DNA of 64,000 nt, from NCBI RefSeq assembly GCF_014836955.1, contig NZ_JACSPV010000009.1, positions 52,407 through 116,406 on the forward strand. The letters are read 5' to 3'. Position 1 is the stretch's first letter, and each line of letters starts with the position of its first letter. This DNA comes from Bacillus norwichensis (GTDB lineage Bacteria > Bacillota > Bacilli > Bacillales > Bacillaceae_C). Below are positions 51,674 to 61,784 of the stretch, one piece after another. The notes below the pieces were generated by a model. That model did not search any database. It worked only from the letters and a program-made list of their open reading frames with translations, and was not told where the DNA came from. The translations under genes were made by a program, and so were the position numbers.

Positions 51674-52453
51674 CTATATCGCCTCCTCATCATCAGTACC
51701 CAAATAGGCAGCAATGACCTTTTCATTTTCATATATTTCAGCAGGAGTTCCCTCGGCGATTTTTTTGCCATAATCAATGACAACAATCCGGTCGGAGATC
51801 CCCATTACCGTTTCCATATCATGTTCCACAAACAGAAACGACATACCTTCAGCTCTCATTTGCTTGATAACCTGAACTAGCTGTGCTGATTCTTGAGGGT
51901 TTAAGCCAGCCATAGGCTCATCCAGCAAAATCAACTTTGGTGAAGAGGCCGCAGCACGGGCAATTTCCAATAAACGCTGATTTCCGTATGGAAGAACTTT
52001 GGAGTCCTCATCTGCTAGATCAGAAATCCCCACTTTATCCAAGTATTGCATAGCAATTTCGCTAGCTTGCTTCTCTTCTCTTCTAACGAGAGGGAGCCTA
52101 AAGCCTGAGGTCAAAAAACCGGTCTTTAGCCGACAATGTACACCGGTCATGACGTTTTCTATTACGCTCATATTCTCAAACACCTGCAGGTTTTGAAATG
52201 TCCGAGTGATTCCCGCCTCGGCGATTTGAAAGGGTTGTTTGCCAGTTATTTCTTCCTTATTGAAATAAACCTTACCCGACGTAGGAGGCAAGACACCCGT
52301 AATCATATTGAACAAGGTGGTTTTTCCGGCACCGTTCGGTCCGATGACTGCTACGATTTCACCGGGATGAAGGTGAAAATCGACCTCGTCTACCGCGACG
52401 ACACCTCCAAACGACTTTGTAAGTCCATTTACTTCCAGCAAAGGATTGCTCAT
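51674..52453 (-). CDS. livG: Branched-chain/aromatic acid ABC transporter ATPase LivG
   Basis: A 259-residue ATPase: Walker [17 protein letters not shown], signature region [15 protein letters not shown], Walker [15 protein letters not shown]-loop [11 protein letters not shown], and the LivG-type C-terminal [21 protein letters not shown]. It overlaps livM by one base and adjoins livF. Together with LivF it energises the importer. Confidence 0.92.
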   Translation of the reverse strand: MSNPLLEVNGLTKSFGGVVAVDEVDFHLHPGEIVAVIGPNGAGKTTLFNMITGVLPPTSGKVYFNKEEITGKQPFQIAEAGITRTFQNLQVFENMSVIENVMTGVHCRLKTGFLTSGFRLPLVRREEKQASEIAMQYLDKVGISDLADEDSKVLPYGNQRLLEIARAAASSPKLILLDEPMAGLNPQESAQLVQVIKQMRAEGMSFLFVEHDMETVMGISDRIVVIDYGKKIAEGTPAEIYENEKVIAAYLGTDDEEAI

Positions 52454-53499
52454 TATTTACTACCTCCTGCGGATACTTTAGGCTCGTTTTTCTTCTTGAT
52501 GGGTGGGTATTCTTTTTTACTGCGAGAAGGGATCAGGTTCCAGAGCTTTCCTAATACTGGTGCAAGTCCCTGCGGCATATAAATCAAAATGACTACCAGC
52601 AAAATACCGAAAAAGATAATTTGGAATTCTCCGCCGATACTTGGAAGAATAACAGGGACAATATCTTTCAGGCCCTCATTAAGGAGAACATAGACAATCG
52701 CTCCGATCATACCGCCCCATATACTAGACGAACCCCCAATGACAACCATGATTAACAGGTTGATTGACTCCATGGCTGTAAACAGTTCTGGGTTGATGAA
52801 GGAGACGTAATGTGCGTAAAGGCTCCCAGCAATTGCGGCATAAATTGCACTTAGGACGAACACTTTTAATTTATACTGCTGGATATTGACGCCAATGGAA
52901 TTGGCTGCAATATCACTTCCATGAATAGATCTTAAAGCTCTTCCAACCCGCGAGTGGATGATATTATTGGAAAAAAGAATGCTTAAGAAGAGCGTCAGCC
53001 AGACCAAATAGTAAAATTTCATATCTGTATTAAATGTAAAACCGAAAAGCTCAAAAGAAGGGATTCCAAAAAAGCCATTCAAACCTCCTGTGAGTGTTTT
53101 GAACTCCTTGAAGAATACAAAAATAATGATGCCGAATCCCAGTGTTGCAAGTGCTAAATAGTTTTCTTTGAGCTTCAAAGTCGGGATTCCGATAATTACG
53201 GCAATTACAGCAGCAATGATAACACCTGCCAAAATGCCTACAACACTTGGCAAACCATAGGTTCCTGTGACAATAGCGGCTGAATAAGCTCCAATCCCAT
53301 AAAATGCTGCGTGCCCCAACGATATTTGGCCCGCATATCCCATCAACATAGTTAAACCGGAAGTTACGATGGCGTATAAACCGATCATAATCATGACACT
53401 AAGCATGAAAGAGTCTACAAAAAATGGGGTGACAGCAAAGAGAGCAATCAAGATTGCTACTCCAATCAGTTGTTTTGGTTGGTTACGTTTATCAATCAT
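52453..53499 (-). CDS. livM: Liv-type ABC permease LivM
   Basis: A 348-residue permease with about ten membrane segments and the family text AGQISLGHAAFYGIGAYSAA and MVVIGGSSSIWGGMIGA. It forms the channel with LivH. It overlaps livG by one base and lies 3 bases from livH, so all are translated together. A basic C-terminal tail (KKEYPPIKKKNEPK) is cytoplasmic. Confidence 0.92.
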   Translation of the reverse strand: MIDKRNQPKQLIGVAILIALFAVTPFFVDSFMLSVMIMIGLYAIVTSGLTMLMGYAGQISLGHAAFYGIGAYSAAIVTGTYGLPSVVGILAGVIIAAVIAVIIGIPTLKLKENYLALATLGFGIIIFVFFKEFKTLTGGLNGFFGIPSFELFGFTFNTDMKFYYLVWLTLFLSILFSNNIIHSRVGRALRSIHGSDIAANSIGVNIQQYKLKVFVLSAIYAAIAGSLYAHYVSFINPELFTAMESINLLIMVVIGGSSSIWGGMIGAIVYVLLNEGLKDIVPVILPSIGGEFQIIFFGILLVVILIYMPQGLAPVLGKLWNLIPSRSKKEYPPIKKKNEPKVSAGGSK

Positions 53500-53502
53500 A
53501 TG

Positions 53503-54387
53503 CTATACTCGCTTTCCGCTTGCTTTTGCAAATAGTCCGCTTGGCTTGAAAAATAAGACCAATAGCAGCAAGGCAAAAATAACGGCATCCTTGTAGCCTG
53601 AAGTCCATAGCCCTTCGGTAAAGGATTCTAAAATACCGATCATAAAAGCGCCAATGATGGCAGCAGGGGCATTAGTGAGTCCGCCGATGACCGCTGCAAC
53701 GAAAGCCTTCACTCCCAGCATGAGCCCCATTTCATATGAAGCACCTGAAATAGGGGCGATGATAATTCCGGCAACTGCACCCAAGCCTGCACTAACAGAA
53801 ATGGAAAGAAAGGACATCCATTCCGGTTTGATCCCCATTAAGCGCGCTGCACTGCGGTTGACTACGCAAGCTGTTACGGCTTTCCCAACAAAGGTTTTAT
53901 TGAAAAAGTAAAACATCGCAATCAAACTGATGAATGAAATCCCAATGGCCCAAATGCTTTGTGGAAGCAAAACAGCATTCATAATATTAATTGGGTCGTT
54001 TTTCGTAAACGGAGCCAGTGATTTGGGCTGAGTTCCCCAAAGCAGAATCGCCAGCCCGCGCATGGCAATGGCCACTCCGATTGTAATGATAATAAGAGTA
54101 GGCAAGGAAGAATTTCTTGCAGGATAAATGGCAGATCGCTCAAACACCCCGCCTATAAGAGTGACAATTAGAATGCTCAAAATAATTCCGATCGGCATTG
54201 GTATGTTCATCGATACAAATGTGATGGCGAACATGGCACCAAGCATGGCAAATTCTCCTTGAGCAAAGTTCAGGACACCGGTGATATTATAGGTGATGAC
54301 AAAGCCAATAGCGATAAGAGCATAAATACTCCCAATCGTTAAGCCTGAAAAAATTAATTGAAGTATTTGGGTCAAAAGCTCCATCAT
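53503..54387 (-). CDS. livH: Liv-type ABC permease LivH
   Basis: A 294-residue permease with about eight membrane segments. Family text GSIYALIAIGFVITYNITGV, LNFAQGEFAMLGAM and AAVIGGLTNAPAAIIGAF is clear. GAAAGGAGT precedes the ATG. It is second in the operon, after the substrate-binding protein. Confidence 0.92.
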   Translation of the reverse strand: MMELLTQILQLIFSGLTIGSIYALIAIGFVITYNITGVLNFAQGEFAMLGAMFAITFVSMNIPMPIGIILSILIVTLIGGVFERSAIYPARNSSLPTLIIITIGVAIAMRGLAILLWGTQPKSLAPFTKNDPINIMNAVLLPQSIWAIGISFISLIAMFYFFNKTFVGKAVTACVVNRSAARLMGIKPEWMSFLSISVSAGLGAVAGIIIAPISGASYEMGLMLGVKAFVAAVIGGLTNAPAAIIGAFMIGILESFTEGLWTSGYKDAVIFALLLLVLFFKPSGLFAKASGKRV

Positions 54388-54468
54388 TAAACTCCTTTCA
54401 GTGTTAGTGCAAAGAAATTAGTTATGGAAGGAGAAAGCAGGGAATAGAACATATTCCCTGCCATACAA

Positions 54469-55668
54469 TCACTCTCCTTTTGTCCAACTGCCATCCTTGA
54501 TTTCAATTATTGCCAAGCTGTCGGATTTGAGACCGTTATGGTCTTCGGCAGACATATTGAATACACCAGAAATACCAACAAAGCCTTCGGTATTTTCCAA
54601 TGCTTCACGCAATTTTTCCTTATCAGTTCCAGCTTCCTCCAATGCATTAACCAAAATATGTACAGCATCGAAGGCATGTCCGCCAAATGTGCTTGCTGCT
54701 TTATCAAATTTGTTTTCATAGCTTTCTTTAAATTGATTCAACACTTCTTTCTGCGAATCATCGTCTCCGAGCTGATCCACTACAAGCAATTTACCTGCCG
54801 GGAAGATGACCCCGTTGGCTGCATCACCGGCGAGTTCGATAAATTCCTTTGTACCAATTCCATGACTTTCAATAATTGGAACATCTAAACCAATTTCACG
54901 TATGTTCTTAGTCACTACTGCAGATTCCTGGGCTGTTCCCCAAACAACGATTGCTTGCGGATTTGCTTTTTTAACTCTAGTAAGCATCGATTTTGCATCA
55001 TTAACTGTCGCTTCGAATTCTTCCTCAATGACAGTCTCAATTCCGTAGTCGCCTTTTAATTTTTCGAATTCCTCATGGCCGCTGGTTCCATATGAGTTTG
55101 CAACACCTAGCCACGCAACTTTTGTTAACTTTTTATCTTCTAAATATTCTAGCAATTTAGGGATTACTACATCATCACCTTGAGCAGTCTTGTAAGTCCA
55201 GTCACGCGGCGAATTGTCGTCAGGATGGTTCACTTGTTTACTCGCAGCAAGAGAAATGTAGGGCACCTGTGCTTTTTCAGCAAGAGGAATCATCGCCAAG
55301 CTGTTCCCGCTGATTGTCCCGCCAATAATTGCTGTAACTTTTTCCTGCTCAATTAATTTTTTCATACCCAAAACCGCTTCGTTTTGGTCAGATTTGGAAT
55401 CTATTGAGATGAGTTTTATTTTTTTCCCATCGACTCCACCTTTTTCATTCACTTCGTCAATAATCATTTTGATTGTTTCTTCTTCGGGTTTTCCTAATGG
55501 AGCAGCACTCCCAGATGCGTCTATGATACTTCCGATTTTAATTTCCTCAGATTTATCCCCGCCATCTGAGCCTCCGCTAGAGGTCTCTTCTTTATTCCCG
55601 CATGCTGCCATTGCACCAACTAAGACAAAGGCCATAAGCCCAAAAATCCATAACTTGATATTCTTCAT
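54469..55668 (-). CDS. livJ: Liv-type substrate-binding lipoprotein
   Basis: A 399-residue lipoprotein. The signal peptide ends in the lipobox MAAC with C23, followed by a serine/glycine-rich linker and a Peripla_BP_6 domain (IKIGSIIDASGSAAPLGKPE onward; AIIGGTISGNSLAMIPLAEK). It binds the substrate on the cell surface for LivHMGF. The ATG at 55668 follows AAGGGGAAAA; the longer frame has no site. It is first in the operon and is followed by an 81-base gap. Ligand identity is unproven; an aromatic acid is plausible here. Confidence 0.9.
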   Translation of the reverse strand: MKNIKLWIFGLMAFVLVGAMAACGNKEETSSGGSDGGDKSEEIKIGSIIDASGSAAPLGKPEEETIKMIIDEVNEKGGVDGKKIKLISIDSKSDQNEAVLGMKKLIEQEKVTAIIGGTISGNSLAMIPLAEKAQVPYISLAASKQVNHPDDNSPRDWTYKTAQGDDVVIPKLLEYLEDKKLTKVAWLGVANSYGTSGHEEFEKLKGDYGIETVIEEEFEATVNDAKSMLTRVKKANPQAIVVWGTAQESAVVTKNIREIGLDVPIIESHGIGTKEFIELAGDAANGVIFPAGKLLVVDQLGDDDSQKEVLNQFKESYENKFDKAASTFGGHAFDAVHILVNALEEAGTDKEKLREALENTEGFVGISGVFNMSAEDHNGLKSDSLAIIEIKDGSWTKGE

Positions 55669-56114
55669 ATACTTTTCCCCTTTTAACGAACTAGACTGAG
55701 TGTGTGTTTCCACGTTTTTTTACATTTCCTCTTTGTTTTTTTAGAATCAATGCGAATCTACAAGCTTAATCTTGTGATATTCACCTCCTAAAGAGCTTTA
55801 TTACAAAAGAAAAACGAGTAGTAAGAAAGCCCTTACAACTTGAGACAAAGATACCATAATAAAAAAATGTTGTAAACATAATAATTAGAAAAATTACAAG
55901 TATATGACAATAGATAAGTCCGATAAACAAATTTAAGTATATAAGGGATTTTGGGACTCAAGAAGTGAATAATCACAAACAAATCAAATTTTCCGAAAAA
56001 ACTGTTGACATTTTTTGATGAAGAGATTAAATTACACATATAACATATTTATTTAAAAATGACAGACCTTTGTTACATTAAAGCTACAAAGAAAAGCAAA
56101 TGGAGGTAGATTCA
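55669..56114. promoter_or_regulatory. Divergent control region of the liv and paaK operons
   Basis: This 446-base A/T-rich region has no gene. On the minus strand TTTACA (55871-55876) and TATCTT (55848-55853), 17 bases apart, form a likely liv promoter with a long leader. On the plus strand TTGACA (56005-56010) and TAAATT (56028-56033), 17 bases apart, form the paaK promoter. GGAGGT lies just before the paaK start. A second strong ribosome-like AGGAGGTGA on the minus strand near 55785 has no open frame. Confidence 0.65.
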
Positions 56115-57449
56115 ATGATTTATAACCCTGGAATGGAAGCGTTATCAGTTGCGGAGAAAGAAGAATTACAATATGCACGATTACAGGAAACATTAGACAG
56201 GGTATATAACAAAGTGCCATTTTATAAAGAGAAATTTGATGAAAAGGGAATCAAGATAGATGAGATTAAAAACTTAAAGGATATTGAGAAGCTTCCATTT
56301 ACACAAAAAAAAGACTTGAGAGATAACTATCCTTTTGGATTATTTGCCGAGCCGACTGAAAATATCGTCCGCTTACATGGATCATCTGGGACAAGCGGAA
56401 AGCCAACTGTTGTCAGCTATACTAAAAACGATATAAAAGTATGGTCCGAGCTGATTGCTCGAGCAATTGTGGCTGCAGGTGGAAGCAAAGGAGACGTTTT
56501 CCAGAATGCATATGGATATGGGCTGTTTACTGGAGGGCTAGGGCTACATTACGGTGCGGAACAATTGGGAGCAGCGGTCGTACCTATTTCTGGTGGAAAT
56601 ACAGAGAGACAGATTTTGGCCATTCAGGATTTTAAGCCAAAAGGATTGGCCTGTACCCCGTCTTACGCATTAAATATTGCGGAAAAAATGAAAGAGATGG
56701 GGCTTGACTCAAGAAATAACAGCCTGAAATATGGAATTTTTGGTGCAGAGCCATGGTCAGAAGGAATGCGTGCAACGATTGAGGAAATGCTCGGAATAAA
56801 AGCAGTTGATATTTACGGTTTAAGCGAAATCATGGGTCCTGGTGTATCGATTGAATGTCACGTAGCACAGGATGGCCTGCATATTGCTGACGATCATTTT
56901 CTGGTAGAAGTTATTGATCCGGAAACCCTGGAGACTGTCAAAGACGGTGAAGACGGGGAGCTTGTTTTCACTTCTCTCACAAAGGAAGCGTTCCCATTAA
57001 TTAGATACCGTACTGGGGACATTGCATCCATTGTCCGTGAAAAATGTGAATGCGGAAGGACAACGACCAGGATGTCCAGAGTAAAGGGAAGAACAGATGA
57101 CATGATTATCATAAGAGGGGTCAATGTATTTCCTTCAGAAATGGAACGTGTTCTTTTGCAAATTGATGGATTGGCGCCGCATTATCAAATCAAGCTCGTA
57201 AAAGACGGTCCGATGGATTGCGCAGAACTGCATGTGGAAATAAGTGAGGAACTTTACACCGGATTAAATGGGGATCTGGAGCATAAACAAGTAGTAATGC
57301 TTGAAAGAAAGATAAAGCATGAAATTAAATCGGCCTGCCTTGTTTCGGTGAAAACAGTGATTGGAACACCAAGGAGTATTCCAAGATCAGAAGGTAAAGC
57401 AATCAGAATTGTCGATCGGAGGATGAAAGATCCGGCTATGCTTTCTTAA
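56115..57449 (+). CDS. paaK: Phenylacetate-CoA ligase
   Basis: A 444-residue adenylate-forming enzyme that activates phenylacetate with ATP and CoA, the first step of the pathway. The P-loop-like LHGSSGTSGKPTVVSYT is at about 83-100, followed by NAYGYGLFTGGLGLHYG, DIYGLSEIMGPGV and the hinge RTDDMIIIRGVNVFPSEME. GGAGGT precedes the ATG at 56115; an ATG at 56100 lies upstream of that site. Length matches PaaK. The ferredoxin reductase gene follows after 36 bases. Confidence 0.95.
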   Translation: MIYNPGMEALSVAEKEELQYARLQETLDRVYNKVPFYKEKFDEKGIKIDEIKNLKDIEKLPFTQKKDLRDNYPFGLFAEPTENIVRLHGSSGTSGKPTVVSYTKNDIKVWSELIARAIVAAGGSKGDVFQNAYGYGLFTGGLGLHYGAEQLGAAVVPISGGNTERQILAIQDFKPKGLACTPSYALNIAEKMKEMGLDSRNNSLKYGIFGAEPWSEGMRATIEEMLGIKAVDIYGLSEIMGPGVSIECHVAQDGLHIADDHFLVEVIDPETLETVKDGEDGELVFTSLTKEAFPLIRYRTGDIASIVREKCECGRTTTRMSRVKGRTDDMIIIRGVNVFPSEMERVLLQIDGLAPHYQIKLVKDGPMDCAELHVEISEELYTGLNGDLEHKQVVMLERKIKHEIKSACLVSVKTVIGTPRSIPRSEGKAIRIVDRRMKDPAMLS

Positions 57450-57485
57450 GAAAGTATTTCTGAGAAGGGGAGCTTTAAAACACAA

Positions 57486-58490
57486 ATGAATCATAAAATA
57501 TTTGATATAACCATTATTGGGGGCGGCCCTGCCGGAATGTTTACGGCGTTTTATGCGGGTCTGAGACAAATGTCAGTCAAGATCGTCGAGAGTCTGCCGC
57601 AGCTGGGTGGACAGCTCACGGCTTTGTATCCTGAAAAATACATTTATGATGTAGCGGGATTTCCAAAGGTTCGTACCCAAGAGCTCGTTGGGAATTTATC
57701 GAATCAGATGCAGATGTTTGAACAAGAAGTTTGTCTTGAGGAATCGGTGGAATCTTTGGTGAAGGCAAATGATGGTACTTTTATATTGACGACCAATAAA
57801 GGAAGACATTTTTCAAGAGCAGTCATTATCTCTGCCGGAAATGGAGCATTTCAGCCAAGAAAGCTTCCGTTAGAAAAAGCAAATATATATGAGGAAGAAA
57901 ATCTTCATTATTTTGTTGATAACATGACAAAGTTTTCAGGAAACAGAGTAATTGTTTTTGGTGGTGGGGACTCTGCCGTGGATTGGTCTCTCATGCTTGA
58001 GCCGATTGCTCAAGAAGTGAATATCGTGCACCGAAGGGATAAATTCAGAGCTCACGAGCACAGCGCAGAATTGCTTCATCGATCTTCGGTCAATATTTTT
58101 ACCCCTTATGTCCCAATTGATCTGATTGGTGACAAGAAAATTGAACAGGTTATTTTACAGCATGTTAAAACAAAAGAGGAAGTTTCAGTCGAAGTGGATG
58201 CTATTTTATGCAATTATGGTTTTGTGGCCTCGCTGGGTCCTATCAAAGACTGGGGACTGGAAATCGAGAAGAATTCAATTGTGGTGAACTCAAAAATGGA
58301 AACAAATATTAAAGGGGTCTATGCAGTAGGCGACATCAATACGTACGATGGAAAAGTCAAACTGATCGCCACAGGGTTCGGAGAGGCCCCAATCGCTGTA
58401 AGCAATGCAAAAGTATGGATGGACCCGGCATCAAAGGTTCAGCCGATACACAGCACCACGGTTATGGAAAATAAAAAAGTAAATGTTTGA
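57486..58490 (+). CDS. Ferredoxin-NADP reductase, YumC/thioredoxin-reductase-like type
   Basis: A 334-residue flavoprotein. The FAD motif is [16 protein letters not shown], then [18 protein letters not shown] (a YumC-type signature), the NADPH motif [13 protein letters not shown] and the C-terminal [26 protein letters not shown]. It transfers electrons between NADPH and ferredoxin. It lies between paaK and a ferredoxin gene in the paa cluster, where the usual reductase PaaE is absent, so it may drive the PaaABC epoxidase. The ribosome site (AAGGGGAG) is somewhat far from the ATG. Confidence 0.9.
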   Translation: MNHKIFDITIIGGGPAGMFTAFYAGLRQMSVKIVESLPQLGGQLTALYPEKYIYDVAGFPKVRTQELVGNLSNQMQMFEQEVCLEESVESLVKANDGTFILTTNKGRHFSRAVIISAGNGAFQPRKLPLEKANIYEEENLHYFVDNMTKFSGNRVIVFGGGDSAVDWSLMLEPIAQEVNIVHRRDKFRAHEHSAELLHRSSVNIFTPYVPIDLIGDKKIEQVILQHVKTKEEVSVEVDAILCNYGFVASLGPIKDWGLEIEKNSIVVNSKMETNIKGVYAVGDINTYDGKVKLIATGFGEAPIAVSNAKVWMDPASKVQPIHSTTVMENKKVNV

Positions 58491-58502
58491 ATACAGCATC
58501 TA

Positions 58503-58625
58503 TTGTTTGAAGGAGGCGAGAGCTTCGGTCAATTCATTGGAACATCAGATTGACCGAAGTAGGCTCAAACAAACTTTCACTTCGTCTGCACTAGTGTCTT
58601 TTGCATGATGTTGTTGTGTTAAGGC
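58503..58625. repeat. Long hairpin and dispersed repeat copy 3
   Basis: CTTCGGTCAAT (58523-58533) pairs with ATTGACCGAAG (58549-58559) and, further out, TTGTTTGA (58503-58510) with TCAAACAA (58565-58572). The right part shares aggctcaaa and the ttcg-c-gcactagt word with 44462-44505. It may end the paaK-FNR transcript, although no T-run is present. Confidence 0.6.
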
Positions 58626-58640
58626 AATGCCAGCTGATAG

Positions 58641-58967
<327 letters not shown>

Positions 58968-59014
58968 GATAGGTCTAGGATTCATCGTTCAAGGGGAAAA
59001 CTATTGATTTAAAT

Positions 59015-59056
59015 ATAACAATAACTTACAATAACGTTAAAACATTGTTATATAAT
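59015..59056 (+). promoter_or_regulatory. paaABCD promoter with overlapping inverted repeat
   Basis: TATAAT at 59051-59056 is a clear -10; TTACAA at 59026-59031 is a poor -35 with 19-base spacing. ATAACAAT (59015-59022) and ATTGTTAT (59044-59051) are perfect inverted repeats that overlap the promoter, a candidate operator for a PaaR-type repressor. Confidence 0.55.
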
Positions 59057-59072
59057 TGGGGAGGTTGCATAT

Positions 59073-60026
59073 ATGGAGGCCTTAATATATTCAGAGGATA
59101 CTACAGACAGAAAATTGGAAAGCTTTATAGAAAGAATTGAAGCAGGAGATAAAATAGAAGCAGATGATTGGATGCCTGATGAATATCGGATAGCTTTGAT
59201 CAAATTAATTTCAATGCATGGAATTAGTGAAATTATGGGAGCGCTTCCTGAGAAGGAATGGGTGCCTAAGGCACCATCTTTAAGAAGAAAGCTTGGGATT
59301 ATGGCAAAGGTTCAGGATGAAATGGGGCATGGCCAATTATTATTGAGGGTAGCTGAAGATCTTTTAAAACCATATGGAAAAAACAGGGATGACTTAATGG
59401 AAGATTTATTTAAAGGAGATTTGAAGTTTCATAACGTATTTCATATGAGAACGCTAACATGGGCGGATGCCGGTTTGATTGGCTGGCTGGTAGATGGAGC
59501 TGCCATCATTACACAGACAAATATGCTGGGAGCATCTTATGGACCATACGCCAGAGCACTTCAGCGGATTTGTGCGGAGGAAGTGTTCCATGCCCAGCAT
59601 GGAGAAGCGATTATCATGGCGCTTGCTGAAGGAACAGATGAACAGAGGCAAATGATCCAGGATGCTTTAAACCGTTGGTGGGAAGCTTTATTAATGTTTT
59701 TTGGACCAGCAAGCAGAGAGACGACAGGGCAATCTAAACAGGATGTTACGATCAAATATAAAATTAGGACGAAAACAAATGAGCAATTGAGACAGGACTT
59801 CTTCAACAAGTATATCCCGCGTATTCATTCATTGGGATTAAGCATTCCAGATCCCACACTTCAATATATTGAAGATGAAAACAGGTGGGAATACAGGCAG
59901 CCGGATTGGAATGAATTCAAAAAGATCCTCAAAAATGAGGGTCCAAGATCACAGGCACGATTAAATTTAAGAAGAGTTTCTTATGAAAATAACGCATGGG
60001 TGCGGGAGGCACTCAGCCATGCATAA
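59073..60026 (+). CDS. paaA: Phenylacetyl-CoA epoxidase subunit PaaA
   Basis: A 317-residue diiron catalytic subunit that epoxidises the aromatic ring of phenylacetyl-CoA. Carboxylate/histidine ligands are visible in KVQDEMGHGQLLLR and RICAEEVFHAQHGEA. The text GASYGPYARALQRIC is a family block. GGGGAGG precedes the ATG. It heads the paaABCD operon; paaB follows after 12 bases. Confidence 0.96.
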   Translation: MEALIYSEDTTDRKLESFIERIEAGDKIEADDWMPDEYRIALIKLISMHGISEIMGALPEKEWVPKAPSLRRKLGIMAKVQDEMGHGQLLLRVAEDLLKPYGKNRDDLMEDLFKGDLKFHNVFHMRTLTWADAGLIGWLVDGAAIITQTNMLGASYGPYARALQRICAEEVFHAQHGEAIIMALAEGTDEQRQMIQDALNRWWEALLMFFGPASRETTGQSKQDVTIKYKIRTKTNEQLRQDFFNKYIPRIHSLGLSIPDPTLQYIEDENRWEYRQPDWNEFKKILKNEGPRSQARLNLRRVSYENNAWVREALSHA

Positions 60027-60038
60027 GGAGGGACAGTC

Positions 60039-60389
60039 ATGACTGCCGAAAACACGTTCTATCATGAGTATGAAGTTTTCAGTAAACGTACCGCCACTTC
60101 ACCAATCCAACATCAATTCTGCCTCTTAGCACCGAATGAAGAGATAGCATTGGTCATGGCGCAGGAGAACTTTATGAGGAGAGAACCGGTAGTGGATATA
60201 TGGGTCGTAAAAAGGGATCATATCCGTTCATTGGATCCGGAAGAGAAAAGAAGCCTTGCCCGTTTAGATAATAAGGATTATCGGACAACAAAAGGCTACG
60301 GCTATTTAAAAAAGAAATGGAGGCAATATGAACAAAAAATGCTGGATGAGAAAGAAATTCTTTCTTGGGGAGGGGATGGTAAGAAATGA
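60039..60389 (+). CDS. paaB: Phenylacetyl-CoA epoxidase subunit PaaB
   Basis: A 116-residue small subunit with the family text EYEVFSKRTATSPIQHQFCL and MAQENFMRREPVVDIWVVKR. It bridges PaaAC heterodimers. It is somewhat longer than the usual 95 residues because of a lysine-rich C-terminal tail. GGAGG precedes the ATG. It overlaps paaC by four bases. Confidence 0.95.
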   Translation: MTAENTFYHEYEVFSKRTATSPIQHQFCLLAPNEEIALVMAQENFMRREPVVDIWVVKRDHIRSLDPEEKRSLARLDNKDYRTTKGYGYLKKKWRQYEQKMLDEKEILSWGGDGKK

Positions 60390-61192
60390 CAGATATTAAA
60401 GACGATATGAAATATAAAGAGGCGGTTGCAGATTTATTGTTTCAATTTGCAGATGATGATTTTTTGATTTCATTTCGGGGTTCTGAGTGGCTCGGATTAG
60501 CACCCCATATTGAGGAAGATGTGGCTTTCTCCTCCATTAGCCAGGACTGTATGGGGCACGCTGCTATGTTTTACAGTTTACTCGAAGAGTTGGAATATGG
60601 TACAGCGGATGAACTCGCGCACTCTCGTCCCTCTAAGGAGCGTAGAAACAGCATTATTGTGGAAAAGTCAAATGGTGAAGGCTATTATATGGAAACACCG
60701 AAATATGATTGGGCTTACGCCGTTGTTAGAAACTATTTTTATACCACAGCAAAGAAAGTGAAAATTGATTCATTGAAAAATAGTTCATACAGGCCTGCTG
60801 CCGAAATAGCTGCAAGGGTGAACATGGAGCTATTTTACCATTCGCTACATTGGAAAACTTGGTTTGTACAGCTCTTGAGCTCTTCAGACGAGGCAATCGA
60901 AAGGATGAAAAATGCGATAGATGAAGTTGTAAAGGACTTTGGAGATATGTTCAGGTTTGGAGAATTGACAAAAGACATTCACAAATATGGCTTAATTGAA
61001 GAAGGGGCAATTCTGCAAAAAAGATGGTTGACTGAGTTAGAAAAAACATACACTTCTCTTGATTTACAACTTCCTGAAATCTCGAAAGTGCCAAGAATGG
61101 ATGGTCGGATTGGCGATCATTCACCGGATTTGAATTCCGCTCTTGAAACCCTATCAGAGGTATACTGTCTGGATACTGCAGCTTCATGGTAA
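60386..61192 (+). CDS. paaC: Phenylacetyl-CoA epoxidase subunit PaaC
   Basis: A 268-residue structural partner of PaaA with the ferritin-like helical fold. Family text APHIEEDVAFSSISQDCMGHA and RVNMELFYHSLHWKTWFVQLL is clear. It starts with ATGA overlap on paaB. It should form the PaaAC heterodimer. GGGGAGGGG precedes the ATG. Confidence 0.95.
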   Translation: MTDIKDDMKYKEAVADLLFQFADDDFLISFRGSEWLGLAPHIEEDVAFSSISQDCMGHAAMFYSLLEELEYGTADELAHSRPSKERRNSIIVEKSNGEGYYMETPKYDWAYAVVRNYFYTTAKKVKIDSLKNSSYRPAAEIAARVNMELFYHSLHWKTWFVQLLSSSDEAIERMKNAIDEVVKDFGDMFRFGELTKDIHKYGLIEEGAILQKRWLTELEKTYTSLDLQLPEISKVPRMDGRIGDHSPDLNSALETLSEVYCLDTAASW

Positions 61193-61214
61193 TATGCAAG
61201 GAGTGTGATCAATA

Positions 61215-61712
61215 ATGAAGACAGCCATGCCCATTTCCAAAGATACTATCAAAGAAATCTTAGATACTGTCAAAGATCCGGAGATTGATACAGTCAGCGT
61301 GATTGATTTGGGAATGATTGAAAACATCCATATTAATGACAGCAATGTGACGGTGGATGTATTACCAACTTTCCTTGGATGTCCTGCGCTGGAAATAATC
61401 GAACGGAATATTGTAAAAGCCATTAAAGTTTCTACGTCGGCAGAAACAGCAAAAGTTCGTTTCGTTTATCATCCGCCATGGACATCTGACCGAATTACAT
61501 CAAAAGGACATGAAGGCTTGAGAGCGTTTGGAATTGCACCACCTCCTCGGCATATGGAAGAAGATGGAACTTGGCATGTTGACTGTCCATACTGTGGTTC
61601 GACTTACGTAACGATGGAGAATATATTCGGTCCAACAGCATGCAGAAGCATCTTATACTGTAAATCTTGCAAAAATCCATTCGAAGCGATGAAACCGATA
61701 TCAAACATTTGA
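61215..61712 (+). CDS. paaD: PaaD, iron-cluster/maturation protein of the epoxidase
   Basis: A 165-residue protein with an N-terminal DUF59/MIP18 domain (DTVKDPEIDTVSVIDLGMI, LPTFLGCPALEIIERNI) and a C-terminal zinc-ribbon-like part (CPYCGSTY and CKSCKNPF). It is required for assembly or activity of the PaaABC complex. It follows paaC after 22 bases and is followed by a terminator-like hairpin. Confidence 0.95.
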   Translation: MKTAMPISKDTIKEILDTVKDPEIDTVSVIDLGMIENIHINDSNVTVDVLPTFLGCPALEIIERNIVKAIKVSTSAETAKVRFVYHPPWTSDRITSKGHEGLRAFGIAPPPRHMEEDGTWHVDCPYCGSTYVTMENIFGPTACRSILYCKSCKNPFEAMKPISNI

Positions 61713-61727
61713 ATAGGAATAAACACT

Positions 61728-61769
61728 GTACGGATAGAGGATGACAAGTTTTCTATTCGTACTTTTTTA
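61728..61769 (+). terminator. Hairpin with T-run between paaD and paaH
   Basis: GTACGGATAG (61728-61737) and CTATTCGTAC (61753-61762) pair with one G-T wobble and are followed by TTTTTT. It likely reduces but may not abolish read-through to paaH. Confidence 0.75.
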
Positions 61770-61784
61770 CAAGGAGGCAAACGA

